A DNA stretch of 37,659 nt from Burkholderiales bacterium (GCA_003963005.1 RXJW01000169.1:1-37659), one strand, 5' to 3'; shown: positions 17,320 through 29,722, numbered from the stretch's first letter. Numbers and translations: made by a program. The notes: a model not told the origin generated them from the letters alone.

Positions 17320-17961
17320 ATGTTCGGCATCACCGACCTCGGCACTTTCTTCGCGGCTGCGGTGTTCATCATCCTGCTGCCCGGGCCCAACTCCCTGTAC
17401 GTGCTGTCGGTCGCCGCGCAGCGTGGCGTGCGGGCCGGCTACACGGCGGCCTGCGGCGTGTTCGTGGGCGACACGGTGCTCATGACCGCGGCGGCCGCGG
17501 GCGGTGCGTCGCTGCTGATGGCCAGCCCCCAGGTCTTCTTCGTCGTGAAGATGGCGGGTGCGGTCTACCTGGGTTGGATCGGCCTGCAACTGTTGCGCGG
17601 TGCGTTGAGCACCTGGCGCGGCGAGGCGCCGGCGGACGAGGCACCGCGCCAGGTCGATGCGCGCCAGCCCTTCCGCAAGGCGCTGGTCGTGAGCCTGCTC
17701 AACCCGAAGGCGATTGCTTTCCTGCTTAGCTTCTTCATCCAGTTCGTCGACCCGGCCTACCCGACGCCGGCGCTGACCTTCCTGATCCTGGGCACCATCA
17801 TCCAGGTGCTCAGCTTCCTCTACCTCTCGACGCTGATCTTCGCCGGCGCTCGTCTGGCCGCCGCCTTCCGCGCGCGCCGCAGGCTCGCCAGCACCGCGAA
17901 CGCCGGCGTCGGCGCCCTATTCGTTGGATTCGGGGCCAAGCTGGCCACGGCCACCCTCTAA
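17320..17961 (+). CDS. LysE/RhtB-family amino-acid exporter inserted between carA and carB
   Basis: 213 residues, usual for the family. GAGGAG lies 6 bases before the ATG, 10 bases after carA. About six hydrophobic segments are seen, with the family signature near the start (FIILLPGPNSLYVLSVAAQRG) and LLNPKAIAFLLSFFIQF in the middle. It resembles the LeuE/YggA branch, which exports amino acids or analogues by proton exchange. The substrate is not provable. It lies 21 bases before carB, so all three are likely one transcript. This order is shared with other Burkholderiales (from memory). Confidence 0.88.
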   Translation: MFGITDLGTFFAAAVFIILLPGPNSLYVLSVAAQRGVRAGYTAACGVFVGDTVLMTAAAAGGASLLMASPQVFFVVKMAGAVYLGWIGLQLLRGALSTWRGEAPADEAPRQVDARQPFRKALVVSLLNPKAIAFLLSFFIQFVDPAYPTPALTFLILGTIIQVLSFLYLSTLIFAGARLAAAFRARRRLASTANAGVGALFVGFGAKLATATL

Positions 17962-17982
17962 GTTCCAAGAGCGCAGACCGCC

Positions 17983-21258
<3,276 letters not shown>

Positions 21259-21336
21259 GCCCACCCCGTACCGGCTTCGCCGGCCCCCTCAAGGGGGCAC
21301 TGCCAGCGGCCCGGCAGAGCCGGTTCCACGGCAGTC
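21259..21336. repeat. Dispersed twin-hairpin repeat, copy 1 (after carB)
   Basis: Starts right after the carB stop. It contains CCGGC-TTC-GCCGG and CCCCCT-CA-AGGGGG, then GGGGGCACTG and AGCCGGTT-CACG. A second copy at 33191-33267 shares the order and most bases. It is short, non-coding and REP-like, and could end or stabilise the car transcript. Confidence 0.8.
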
Positions 21337-21413
21337 GCTGGGTAGGTCAGGGTTTTTGCGAGCGTTCGGCTGCCATGCTCCTTTCGTGGCTGACTTAAGA
21401 TACTGTTCATTGA

Positions 21414-21461
21414 TTCCGCCGCAGCTGCCTGAAGCCGGGCCGCAGCGGCGGAACTGTTTTT
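21414..21461 (+). terminator. Terminator-like hairpin in the greA leader
   Basis: TTCCGCCGC (21414-21422) pairs perfectly with GCGGCGGAA (21445-21453), followed by CTG and TTTTT (21457-21461), only 18 bases before greA. GATACT at 21399-21404 may be the -10. Early termination here would give a small leader RNA. Confidence 0.55.
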
Positions 21462-21479
21462 GCCCATTCGGTTTTTGAC

Positions 21480-21956
21480 ATGACGACGATTCCCCTGACC
21501 AAGCGTGGCGCCGAGGCGCTCAAGGCCGAACTGCACCGCCTGAAGACCGTGGAGCGCCACGCCGTGGTGCAGGCCATCGCCGAGGCGCGTGCGCAGGGTG
21601 ACCTGAGCGAGAACGCCGAGTACGACGCGGCCAAGGACAAGCAGGGCTTCATCGAAGGCCGCATCCTCGAGATCGAAGGCAAGCTGGCCGCTGCGCAGAT
21701 CATCGACCCGGCCTCGCTGGACGCCGGCGGCCGCGTGGTCTTCGGCGCCACCGTGGACCTGGAAGAGGAAGCCAGCGGCAACGAAGTGACCTACCAGATC
21801 ACGGGTGACGATGAGGCCGACATCAAGCTCGGGCGCATCTCCGTGAGCTCGCCGATTGCGCGCGCGCTGATCGGCAAGGAAGCCGGCGACGTCGCCGAGG
21901 TGCAGGCGCCTGGCGGCATCAAGCGTTACGAGATCCTCGAAGTGCGTTACGAATGA
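21480..21956 (+). CDS. greA: Transcription elongation factor GreA
   Basis: 158 residues, the exact family length. N-terminal coiled coil: TKRGAEALKAELHRLKTVER, with the acidic tip DLSENAEYDAAKD that reaches the polymerase active site. The C-terminal FKBP-like domain covers about 80-158. GreA rescues backtracked RNA polymerase by stimulating transcript cleavage. The start fits the family though no Shine-Dalgarno is visible. The gene overlaps the next one by 4 bases (ATGA). The leader hairpin suggests attenuation. Confidence 0.97.
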   Translation: MTTIPLTKRGAEALKAELHRLKTVERHAVVQAIAEARAQGDLSENAEYDAAKDKQGFIEGRILEIEGKLAAAQIIDPASLDAGGRVVFGATVDLEEEASGNEVTYQITGDDEADIKLGRISVSSPIARALIGKEAGDVAEVQAPGGIKRYEILEVRYE

Positions 21957-22399
21957 TTTTCGCCCGGCTCCAAGCCCTGCTGGCCGCCCTCTGGGGCGGC
22001 CTTTTGCTGTGCATCGCCCTGGTTGCGACGCCCAGCGCTTTCGCCGTGCTGGAGCGCGCCCAGGCGGGCGCCTATGTGGCACGGGTGTTCGCCATCGAGG
22101 CGCAGGTGAGCCTGGCGCTCGGGCTGGTGCTGCTGATGATCGAGCGGCGCCTCACGCGGGACGCTACCGAGGCCGGGCAGACGGTGCCGCAGTTCTCGAT
22201 GCGCTTGCTTCTGCCCGTGATCGCGCTGTTCTGCACGATTGCCGGGTACTACGGCCTGCAGCCGCTGATGGCCGAGGCGCGTGCCGGCACGGGTGTGGCG
22301 AGCTTCGCCGCCTTGCACGGCGTGTCGCTGGCCTTCTTCGGCGTGAAGGGCCTGGCGGTGCTGGCCCTGGCCTGGATCAGTCTGCGAAAGACTTCTTGA
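21953..22399 (+). CDS. DUF4149-family membrane protein
   Basis: 148 residues with about four hydrophobic helices (LLAALWGGLLLCIALVATPS, LGLVLLMIE, LLLPVIALFCTIAGYYGLQP, FGVKGLAVLALAWISL). The family-like motif FAALHGVSLAFFGVKGLAVL is present. Function is unknown; the gene is usually found beside greA in Burkholderiales. It starts inside the greA stop codon (ATGA), so translation is coupled. The last 23 bases overlap the 3' end of yhbY on the other strand. Confidence 0.82.
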   Translation: MIFARLQALLAALWGGLLLCIALVATPSAFAVLERAQAGAYVARVFAIEAQVSLALGLVLLMIERRLTRDATEAGQTVPQFSMRLLLPVIALFCTIAGYYGLQPLMAEARAGTGVASFAALHGVSLAFFGVKGLAVLALAWISLRKTS

Positions 22400-22853
22400 C
22401 GCTGGTCGGCTTGCGGCGCTTGGCGCGCTTGACCTCGCCGCCCTGCGTGACGCGCTCGTTGCCGAGCACCTTCACCTTGCTCACCTGCGGGCGGGCATTG
22501 CCGCTCTTGGAGAACTTGACGATCTTCACCACCCGCGGACCCGGGCGGGCGTCTTCGCGCTCCGTCTTGACCCTCTCGGGGATGGGGCGCCACAGCACCA
22601 GCAGCTTGCCGATGTGCTGGATGGGCGCCGCGTTCAGCTCGTCGCAGAGCTGGGCTAGCATGGCCTCGCGCGCGTCGCGGTCGTCGCCGAGCACGCGGAC
22701 CTTGATCAGACCGTGGGACTTGAGTGCGGCGTCGGTTTCCTTGACGACCGCCGGGGTCAGCCCCTCGCCGCCGATCATCACGACCGGGTCGAGGTGATGA
22801 GCATCGGCGCGCTTTTCCTTGCGCTGGGCGGGGGTGAGATTGATTTGAGCCAT
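22377..22853 (-). CDS. yhbY: YhbY-type CRM-domain RNA-binding protein
   Basis: 158 residues. The CRM domain (about 1-95) opens with LTPAQRKEKRADAHHLDPVV and carries the GxxG loop in MIGGEGLTPAVVKETD. It adds a 60-residue Lys/Arg-rich tail compared with the 97-residue E. coli protein. It associates with the pre-50S ribosomal particle in relatives. The 3' end overlaps the DUF4149 gene by 23 bases. The gene is divergent from rlmE, another 23S rRNA-related factor; the two share a 102-base control region. The start has no clear ribosome site. Confidence 0.93.
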   Translation of the reverse strand: MAQINLTPAQRKEKRADAHHLDPVVMIGGEGLTPAVVKETDAALKSHGLIKVRVLGDDRDAREAMLAQLCDELNAAPIQHIGKLLVLWRPIPERVKTEREDARPGPRVVKIVKFSKSGNARPQVSKVKVLGNERVTQGGEVKRAKRRKPTSVKKSFAD

Positions 22854-22859
22854 CCCCGA

Positions 22860-22865
22860 ATTATG
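22860..22865 (-). promoter_or_regulatory. -10-like CATAAT close to the yhbY start
   Basis: On the minus strand CATAAT ends 6 bases before the yhbY ATG; no Shine-Dalgarno precedes the start. The start codon also lies in the inverted repeat GAGCCAT (22847-22853) / ATGGCTC (22863-22869). A leaderless transcript is possible. Confidence 0.45.
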
Positions 22866-22910
22866 GCTCCGGCCCCGCGCGAAGCGCCTTCACGTCGCTG
22901 CGCGACATGA

Positions 22911-22937
22911 GCCTCGCCGCAACCGGCGAGGCCGGTT
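22911..22937. repeat. Two overlapping, mutually exclusive stem-loops
   Basis: GCCTCGCC (22911-22918) pairs with GGCGAGGC (22925-22932), while AACCGGC (22921-22927) pairs with GCCGGTT (22931-22937). The two cannot form together. They sit in the yhbY/rlmE divergent control region, just before the rlmE -10-like box. Confidence 0.55.
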
Positions 22938-22943
22938 GTCCCT

Positions 22944-22949
22944 TCTAAT
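22944..22949 (+). promoter_or_regulatory. -10-like TCTAAT close to the rlmE start
   Basis: TCTAAT (5 of 6 to consensus) ends 6 bases before the rlmE GTG, with no Shine-Dalgarno between. A leaderless start is possible. Confidence 0.45.
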
Positions 22950-22955
22950 ACGCGT

Positions 22956-23630
22956 GTGAAAACTCAAACAAAAAGCAAAAAACTCAACAAGGCCTGGTTG
23001 AACAACCATGTCTCGGATCCCTACGTCCAGCAGGCGCAAAAGGACGGCTACCGGTCGCGGGCGGCCTACAAGCTGAAGGAAATCGACGAGGAGCTCAAGC
23101 TGATCCGCCCGGGCCAGGTCGTCGTGGACCTCGGTGCCACGCCCGGTGCGTGGAGCCAGTACCTGCGTCGCAAGTTCGCGCCCAAGGAGGCGGGGCAGGG
23201 CGGGGCCGCGGTGGGGCAGCTCAACGGCACCATCATTGCGCTGGACCTGCTCGAATTCGAGCCGATCGAGGGGGTGCAGTTCATCCAGGGCGACTTCCAG
23301 GAAGACGCCGTGCTGGCGCAACTCGAGGCTGCGCTGGCGGGGCGACCGGTCGATGTGGTCGTGTCGGACATGGCACCGAATCTGTCCGGCATTTCGGTCA
23401 CCGACTCGGCGCGCATCGCCAATCTGATCGAGCTGGCGGTCGATTTCGCGAGCCACCATCTCAAACCCGAAGGCGCCCTCGTGGCCAAGGTGTTTCACGG
23501 AAGCGGGTATAACGAGCTCGTGACGCTGTTCAAGGCCCATTTCAAGACGGTCAAGCCGTTCAAGCCGAAGGCGTCACGGGAGCGGTCGTCCGAGACATTC
23601 TTGGCCGGCCTCGGATTGAAAAACCGGTGA
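22956..23630 (+). CDS. rlmE: 23S rRNA 2'-O-ribose methyltransferase RlmE (FtsJ/RrmJ)
   Basis: 224 residues, GTG start, near the usual length. The Lys-Asp-Lys-Glu catalytic pattern is visible: Lys39 in SRAAYKL, Asp in VVSDMAPNLSG, Lys in LVAKVFHG, and a C-terminal Glu. The SAM motif is VVDLGATPGAWSQYL. It methylates U2552 of 23S rRNA in the 50S particle. The gene is followed 85 bases later by ftsH, the classical ftsJ-ftsH pair. A 10-residue insert of Gly/Gln/Ala (GQGGAAVGQ) lies between SAM motifs. No ribosome site is seen before the GTG. Confidence 0.95.
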   Translation: MKTQTKSKKLNKAWLNNHVSDPYVQQAQKDGYRSRAAYKLKEIDEELKLIRPGQVVVDLGATPGAWSQYLRRKFAPKEAGQGGAAVGQLNGTIIALDLLEFEPIEGVQFIQGDFQEDAVLAQLEAALAGRPVDVVVSDMAPNLSGISVTDSARIANLIELAVDFASHHLKPEGALVAKVFHGSGYNELVTLFKAHFKTVKPFKPKASRERSSETFLAGLGLKNR

Positions 23631-23646
23631 AAGCAGGGGTTGACCC

Positions 23647-23673
23647 CTTGCCTCACCTAAAATCGCCCCCACA
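23647..23673 (+). promoter_or_regulatory. Possible heat-shock-like and housekeeping promoter of ftsH
   Basis: CTTGCC (23647-23652) is followed after 14 bases by CCCCACA (23667-23673), a partial match to the sigma-32 pattern CTTGAA / CCCCATnT. TAAAAT (23658-23663), a -10-like box, overlaps. Neither has a perfect partner. Confidence 0.35.
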
Positions 23674-23715
23674 GTCCTGAAACCCGCGCTGGGCCATCAG
23701 GGCCAAGGAGTCGCA

Positions 23716-25614
<1,899 letters not shown>

Positions 25615-25627
25615 TCCCTCCATCCCC

Positions 25628-25657
25628 CGACGGGCCCGGCATCCACCGGGCCCGTCG
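25628..25657 (+). terminator. Strong stem-loop between ftsH and folP
   Basis: A perfect 12-bp stem CGACGGGCCCGG / CCGGGCCCGTCG with a 6-base loop. The following TCCTTTCC is not a classical T run, so it may only reduce read-through into folP. Confidence 0.75.
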
Positions 25658-25676
25658 TCCTTTCCGGCAGACCACC

Positions 25677-26519
25677 ATGCATTGGCAGACCCGGCGCTTT
25701 CGCATCGATCTCAGCCGCCCGCGCGTCATGGGCATCGTCAACGTGACGCCCGACTCCTTTTCCGATGGCGGCGTGCACGACGACACCCGGGCGGCCATCG
25801 CCCACTGCGAACAACTGGTGGCGCAGGGCGTGGACATCCTGGACATCGGCGGCGAATCGACCCGGCCCGGCGCGCCCCACGTGGCAGTCGAAGGTGAATG
25901 GGCCCGCATCGCCGACGTGCTGGCGGCCGCCGTGACGCTCGGCGTGCCGGTCTCGGTCGACACCTACAAGCCAGAGATCATGCAAAGGGCGCTGGATGCC
26001 GGCGTGGACATCATCAACGACGTGCAGGCCCTGCAGCGCCCGGGTGCGCTGGACGTGGTGGCCGGCAGCGGCGCGGGCGTCTGCCTGATGCACATGCGCG
26101 GTGAGCCGGCGTCGATGATGGACCTGGCGGACTACGGCGATGTCGTCGCCGAGGTCGCCGCCTTCCTGGCCGGGCGTGTCGAGGCCGTCCGTGCCGCAGG
26201 CATCCCGACCGATGCGATCGTGCTGGACCCCGGCTACGGTTTCGCCAAGCGGGCCGAGCACAACCTGGCGCTGCTGGCCGGGCAGCGTCGCCTGCTCGCC
26301 CTGGGCCAGCCGCTGCTGGCGGGCTGGTCCCGCAAGCGCACCCTGGGCGACATCACCGGGCGCCCTGTGGGCGAGCGCGTGGCGGCCAGCGTGGCCGCAG
26401 CGCTGAGGGCCGTGACCGAGGGGGCGCACATCGTGCGTGTGCACGATGTCCCCGCGACGGTGGACGCCCTCAAGGTCTGGGCTGCAGTCGATGCGGCGAC
26501 AATTCGGGCCACTGAATAA
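25677..26519 (+). CDS. folP: Dihydropteroate synthase
   Basis: 280 residues, normal size. Family signatures: GIVNVTPDSFSDGG (about 19-32), DIGGESTRPGAP with the sulfonamide-linked loop, INDVQALQRPGAL and the DPGYGFAKRAEHN loop. The enzyme joins p-aminobenzoate to dihydropterin pyrophosphate in folate synthesis and is the sulfonamide target. It is followed 13 bases later by glmM, the same order as E. coli folP-glmM. No clear Shine-Dalgarno; GGCAG lies 8 bases before the ATG. Confidence 0.97.
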   Translation: MHWQTRRFRIDLSRPRVMGIVNVTPDSFSDGGVHDDTRAAIAHCEQLVAQGVDILDIGGESTRPGAPHVAVEGEWARIADVLAAAVTLGVPVSVDTYKPEIMQRALDAGVDIINDVQALQRPGALDVVAGSGAGVCLMHMRGEPASMMDLADYGDVVAEVAAFLAGRVEAVRAAGIPTDAIVLDPGYGFAKRAEHNLALLAGQRRLLALGQPLLAGWSRKRTLGDITGRPVGERVAASVAAALRAVTEGAHIVRVHDVPATVDALKVWAAVDAATIRATE

Positions 26520-26532
26520 GAGGAAGAGCTCG

Positions 26533-27867
26533 ATGAGCCGCAAGTACTTTGGCACCGATGGCATCCGCGGGACCGTGGGCCAGGATCCGATCACGCCCGA
26601 CTTCATGCTGCGCCTGGGCCATGCCGTGGGCCGCGTACTGCGCGCAAGCACCAAGCGCCCCACCGTCCTCATCGGCAAGGACACCCGCATCTCCGGCTAC
26701 ATGATCGAATCGGCGCTGGAGGCGGGTTTTGCCTCCGCTGGCGTCAACGTGCTGCTGACCGGGCCACTGCCCACACCGGGCGTCGCCTACCTGACGCGCG
26801 CGCTGCGCCAGGACCTCGGTGTGGTGATCAGCGCCTCGCACAACCCGTTCGCCGACAACGGCATCAAGTTCTTCTCGGCCAAGGGTGAAAAGCTGCCCGA
26901 CGCCTGGGAACTCGCCGTTGAAGCTGCGCTGGAAGAAGCCCCCCAGTGGGTCGACTCCGCCAGCCTCGGTCGTGCCAAGCGGCTGGAAGACGCCCGCGGT
27001 CGTTACATCGAGTTCTGCAAGAACAGCTTCGGCTCGGACCTGACACTCAAGGGCCTCAAGATCGTGGTCGACGCGGCGCACGGCGCGGCCTACCACGTGG
27101 CGCCGGACGTCTTCCACGAACTCGGCGCTGAAGTCATCGCCATCGGCTGCAAGCCCGACGGCTTCAACATCAATGCCGGCTTTGGTGCCACGGCACCGGG
27201 GGCGTTGGTGGAGGCGGTGAAGGCCCACGGCGCCGACTACGGCGTGGCCCTGGACGGCGATGCCGACCGGCTGCAGCTCGTAGATGCCAACGGGCGCCTC
27301 TACAACGGCGACGAGCTGCTCTACGTGATGGTGGCGGACCGCCTGAGCCAGGGGGTGCGGGTGCCGGGCGCGGTCGGCACGCTGATGACCAACATGGCCG
27401 TCGAAGTGGCGCTGCGCTCCCGCGATGTGGAATTCGTGCGGGCCAAGGTGGGCGACCGGTACGTGCTGGAAGAGCTGGCGGCGCGCGGCTGGCAGCTCGG
27501 CGGCGAAGGCTCCGGCCACCTGCTGGCGCTGGACAAGCACACCACGGGTGACGGCATCGTCAGCGCGCTGCTGGTGCTCCAGTCGGTCTGTCGCAGCGGG
27601 CGAAGCCTGTCGGACCAGCTGCAGGGCGTGGACCTGTTCCCGCAGACGCTGATCAATGTGCGCCTGCAGCCGGGCCAGGACTGGAAAACGAATACCCGCC
27701 TCGCGGATGAGCAGGTCGCGGTGACGGCCGAGCTGGCCGATCGCGGCCGGGTGCTGATCCGTCCGTCGGGCACCGAGCCCTTGCTCCGCGTGATGGTGGA
27801 GGCCTCGGATGCCGGGCTGGCCCAGCGTTGCGCGCAGCGGCTCGCTAACGCCGTCGCTGCAGGCTGA
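26533..27867 (+). CDS. glmM: Phosphoglucosamine mutase
   Basis: 444 residues, as in E. coli. The start MSRKYFGTDGIRG with AGGAAG 8 bases upstream is the family start; the longer frame is rejected. The phospho-serine is Ser102 in ISASHNP. The metal loop DGDADR lies at 241-246. The phosphate-binding loop RPSGTEPLLRVMVE is near the C-terminus. It converts glucosamine-6-phosphate to glucosamine-1-phosphate for peptidoglycan and lipid A. It ends the ftsH-folP-glmM run at a good terminator. Confidence 0.98.
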   Translation: MSRKYFGTDGIRGTVGQDPITPDFMLRLGHAVGRVLRASTKRPTVLIGKDTRISGYMIESALEAGFASAGVNVLLTGPLPTPGVAYLTRALRQDLGVVISASHNPFADNGIKFFSAKGEKLPDAWELAVEAALEEAPQWVDSASLGRAKRLEDARGRYIEFCKNSFGSDLTLKGLKIVVDAAHGAAYHVAPDVFHELGAEVIAIGCKPDGFNINAGFGATAPGALVEAVKAHGADYGVALDGDADRLQLVDANGRLYNGDELLYVMVADRLSQGVRVPGAVGTLMTNMAVEVALRSRDVEFVRAKVGDRYVLEELAARGWQLGGEGSGHLLALDKHTTGDGIVSALLVLQSVCRSGRSLSDQLQGVDLFPQTLINVRLQPGQDWKTNTRLADEQVAVTAELADRGRVLIRPSGTEPLLRVMVEASDAGLAQRCAQRLANAVAAG

Positions 27868-27886
27868 GTCGCCGTGCGCGAATGAC

Positions 27887-27913
27887 AAGGCCGCCCGAGG
27901 GCGGCCTTTTTTT
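27887..27913 (+). terminator. Rho-independent terminator after glmM
   Basis: A 10-bp stem AAGGCCGCCC / GGGCGGCCTT (27887-27908) overlaps a run of seven T at 27907-27913. It also lies just after the converging FAS1 gene. Confidence 0.92.
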
Positions 27914-27945
27914 GCGGGGTCCGGAGGCGGCCCCTGGTCAGCGGT

Positions 27946-28425
27946 TTACTTCTTCGGCGGCATCAGCACGCGGTCGACGACGTGGGCCACGCCGTTGGTC
28001 GCGGTCACGTCCGCCTGCTGCACGACGGCGTCGTCCACGGTCACGAAGGTGCCCGCCTTGGCGAGGTTCACCGAGGCGCCCTGGCGGGTCTTGGCCGGGC
28101 CGAGCTTGACGTCGGCGGCTGCCACACGGCCGTCGAGGATGTGATAGGTCAGGACGGCCTTGAGCTGGGCCGGGTCGGCCGCCAGCGCTTCCATCGTCTT
28201 GGCGGGAACCGCCTTGAAGGCGTCGTCGGACGGCGCGAAGACCGTCAGCGGGCCTTGGGCGCGCAGTTCGTCGGTCAGGCCCGCTTGGGCCACGAGGCGG
28301 TTGAAAGTGCTGAGCTGCGGGTCACGTGCCAGCGTATCGGCCAAGGGCGCCGGTGCTGGCGTGGTGGCACAGGCAGCCAGCAAGAGGCTGGCACTCAGGG
28401 CGAGCAGTGACGAGCGACGGATCAT
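27946..28425 (-). CDS. Fasciclin (FAS1)-domain lipoprotein
   Basis: 159 residues. Signal with lipobox LAAC (Cys19), so a lipid-anchored envelope protein. One FAS1 domain follows (about 30-158): STFNRLVAQAGLTDELRAQG, LTVFAPSDDAFKAVP, LTYHILDGRV and the H2-like TNGVAHVVDRVLMPP. FAS1 domains mediate adhesion or polymer binding; a specific role in bacteria is rarely known. GGAGA lies about 8 bases before the ATG. The gene is divergent from pstS, and the upstream sequence carries a PHO-box-like array (28478-28506), so phosphate control is likely. This placement is unusual among the core genes around it. Confidence 0.9.
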   Translation of the reverse strand: MIRRSSLLALSASLLLAACATTPAPAPLADTLARDPQLSTFNRLVAQAGLTDELRAQGPLTVFAPSDDAFKAVPAKTMEALAADPAQLKAVLTYHILDGRVAAADVKLGPAKTRQGASVNLAKAGTFVTVDDAVVQQADVTATNGVAHVVDRVLMPPKK

Positions 28426-28461
28426 GAAGAGTCTCCAAGGGATGGGATTGAGGCGCCAAAC

Positions 28462-28506
28462 ACTCTAAAAATGCAACATGACGAAAGCATGAATCGAAAA
28501 TGACAC
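28462..28506 (-). promoter_or_regulatory. PHO-box-like array and -10 for the FAS1 gene
   Basis: Read on the minus strand, three units at exact 11-nt period: GTGTCAT-TTTC, GATTCAT-GCTT and TCGTCAT (28506 down to 28478). TCAT is conserved in all. TAGAGT (28467-28462) begins 10 nt after the last unit, the usual PHO-box to -10 distance. Similarity to CTGTCAT is 6, 4 and 5 of 7. Confidence 0.6.
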
Positions 28507-28578
28507 TGTCACAAACGGGGTCGACGGGCCTTTGATCGTGATGGTTGTCGCGCCCGCGCTGCTCTTTGCATGAACTTG

Positions 28579-28612
28579 CCGTCACCGAACCGTCACATTC
28601 GATCCCTAGGAT
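28579..28612 (+). promoter_or_regulatory. PHO box and -10 of pstS
   Basis: CCGTCAC (28579-28585), four bases, CCGTCAC (28590-28596): the 7-4-7 pattern of a PhoB site. TAGGAT (28607-28612) begins 10 nt after it, where the box replaces the -35. This gives a leader of about 34 bases to pstS. Confidence 0.85.
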
Positions 28613-28652
28613 GCTGTCTATCGTCAAACCCGCTCCGCGGAAGGTGTTCCAG

Positions 28653-29702
28653 ATGAACTTTGTTCAGGTCAGCAAGTCCCTCGCTCTCGCCGCCACGGTG
28701 GCCGGTCTGTTCGGTGCCTCGGCCGTTCAGGCCCAGGACGTGACCGGCGCCGGCGCAACGTTCCCGGCCCCCATCTATGCCAAGTGGGCCGATGCCTACA
28801 ACAAGGCCACCGGCGCCCGCATCAATTACCAGTCGGTCGGTTCCGGCGCCGGCATCCGCCAGATCAAGGCCAAGACGGTCGACTTCGGCGCCTCGGACAT
28901 GCCTCTGAAGGACGATGAGCTGGCCAAGGACGGCCTCGTGCAGTTCCCGACCGTGATCGGCGGCGTCGTGCCGGTGATCAACGTCAAGGGCATCACCCCG
29001 GGCCAGCTGAAGCTGACGGGCCCGGTCCTGGCCGACATCTACCTGGGCAAGATCACCAAGTGGAACGACCCGGCGCTGGCCGCCCTGAACCCGGGTGTCA
29101 CGCTGCCTGACGCCACCATCGCCCCGGTGGCCCGTGCGGACGGCTCCGGCACCACCTTCATCTTCACGAACTACCTGTCCAAGGTGAGCCCGGAGTGGAA
29201 GGAAAAGGTCGGCGAAGGCACGACCGTCAAGTGGCTGGCCGGTACGGCCGGCAAGGGCAACGAAGGGGTTGCCGCCTTCGTGCAGCGCCTGCCCAACTCG
29301 ATCGGCTACGTCGAGTACGCCTACGTCAAGCAGAACAAGATGACGTACGTGCAACTGAAGAACAAGGACGGTCAGTGGGTGAACCCGAGCGATGACGCCT
29401 TCAAGGCGGCCGCTTCCGGTGCCGACTGGAACAAGACCTTCTACCAGATCACCACCGACCAACCCGGCAAGACTGCCTGGCCGCTGACCAACCCGACCTA
29501 CATCCTGATGTACAAGTCCCAGGACAAGGCCGCCAACGCCAGCGCCGCGCTGAAGTTCTTCGAGTGGGCCTACGTGAACGGCGACAAGATGGCCGATGAC
29601 CTCGACTACGTGCCGCTGCCGGCCAACGTCAAGGATCTGGTGCGCAAGCAGTGGACCGACAGCATCAAGGACACGGCCGGCAAGTCCATCGCCTACAAGT
29701 GA
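28653..29702 (+). CDS. pstS: Phosphate ABC transporter, periplasmic binding protein
   Basis: 349 residues from the ATG with AAGG 8 bases upstream; the longer frame lacks support. The signal peptide is cleaved near VQA-Q. Mature protein starts DVTGAGATFPAPIYAKW, the phosphate-binding first strand. Further ligands lie in GSGAGIRQIKAKTVDFGASD and RADGSGTTFIFTNYLS, the latter a classical PstS loop. It delivers phosphate to PstCA with high affinity. It is the first gene of the pst operon, under a PHO box, with a hairpin before pstC that would let pstS be made in excess. Confidence 0.97.
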   Translation: MNFVQVSKSLALAATVAGLFGASAVQAQDVTGAGATFPAPIYAKWADAYNKATGARINYQSVGSGAGIRQIKAKTVDFGASDMPLKDDELAKDGLVQFPTVIGGVVPVINVKGITPGQLKLTGPVLADIYLGKITKWNDPALAALNPGVTLPDATIAPVARADGSGTTFIFTNYLSKVSPEWKEKVGEGTTVKWLAGTAGKGNEGVAAFVQRLPNSIGYVEYAYVKQNKMTYVQLKNKDGQWVNPSDDAFKAAASGADWNKTFYQITTDQPGKTAWPLTNPTYILMYKSQDKAANASAALKFFEWAYVNGDKMADDLDYVPLPANVKDLVRKQWTDSIKDTAGKSIAYK

Positions 29703-29722
29703 TCCCAGGGCGCTGATGCACG

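Noticed and set aside
28545..28652. Longer pstS frame starting at 28545
   Set aside because: It spans the PHO box and -10, lacks a ribosome site, and would bury the signal peptide inside the protein.
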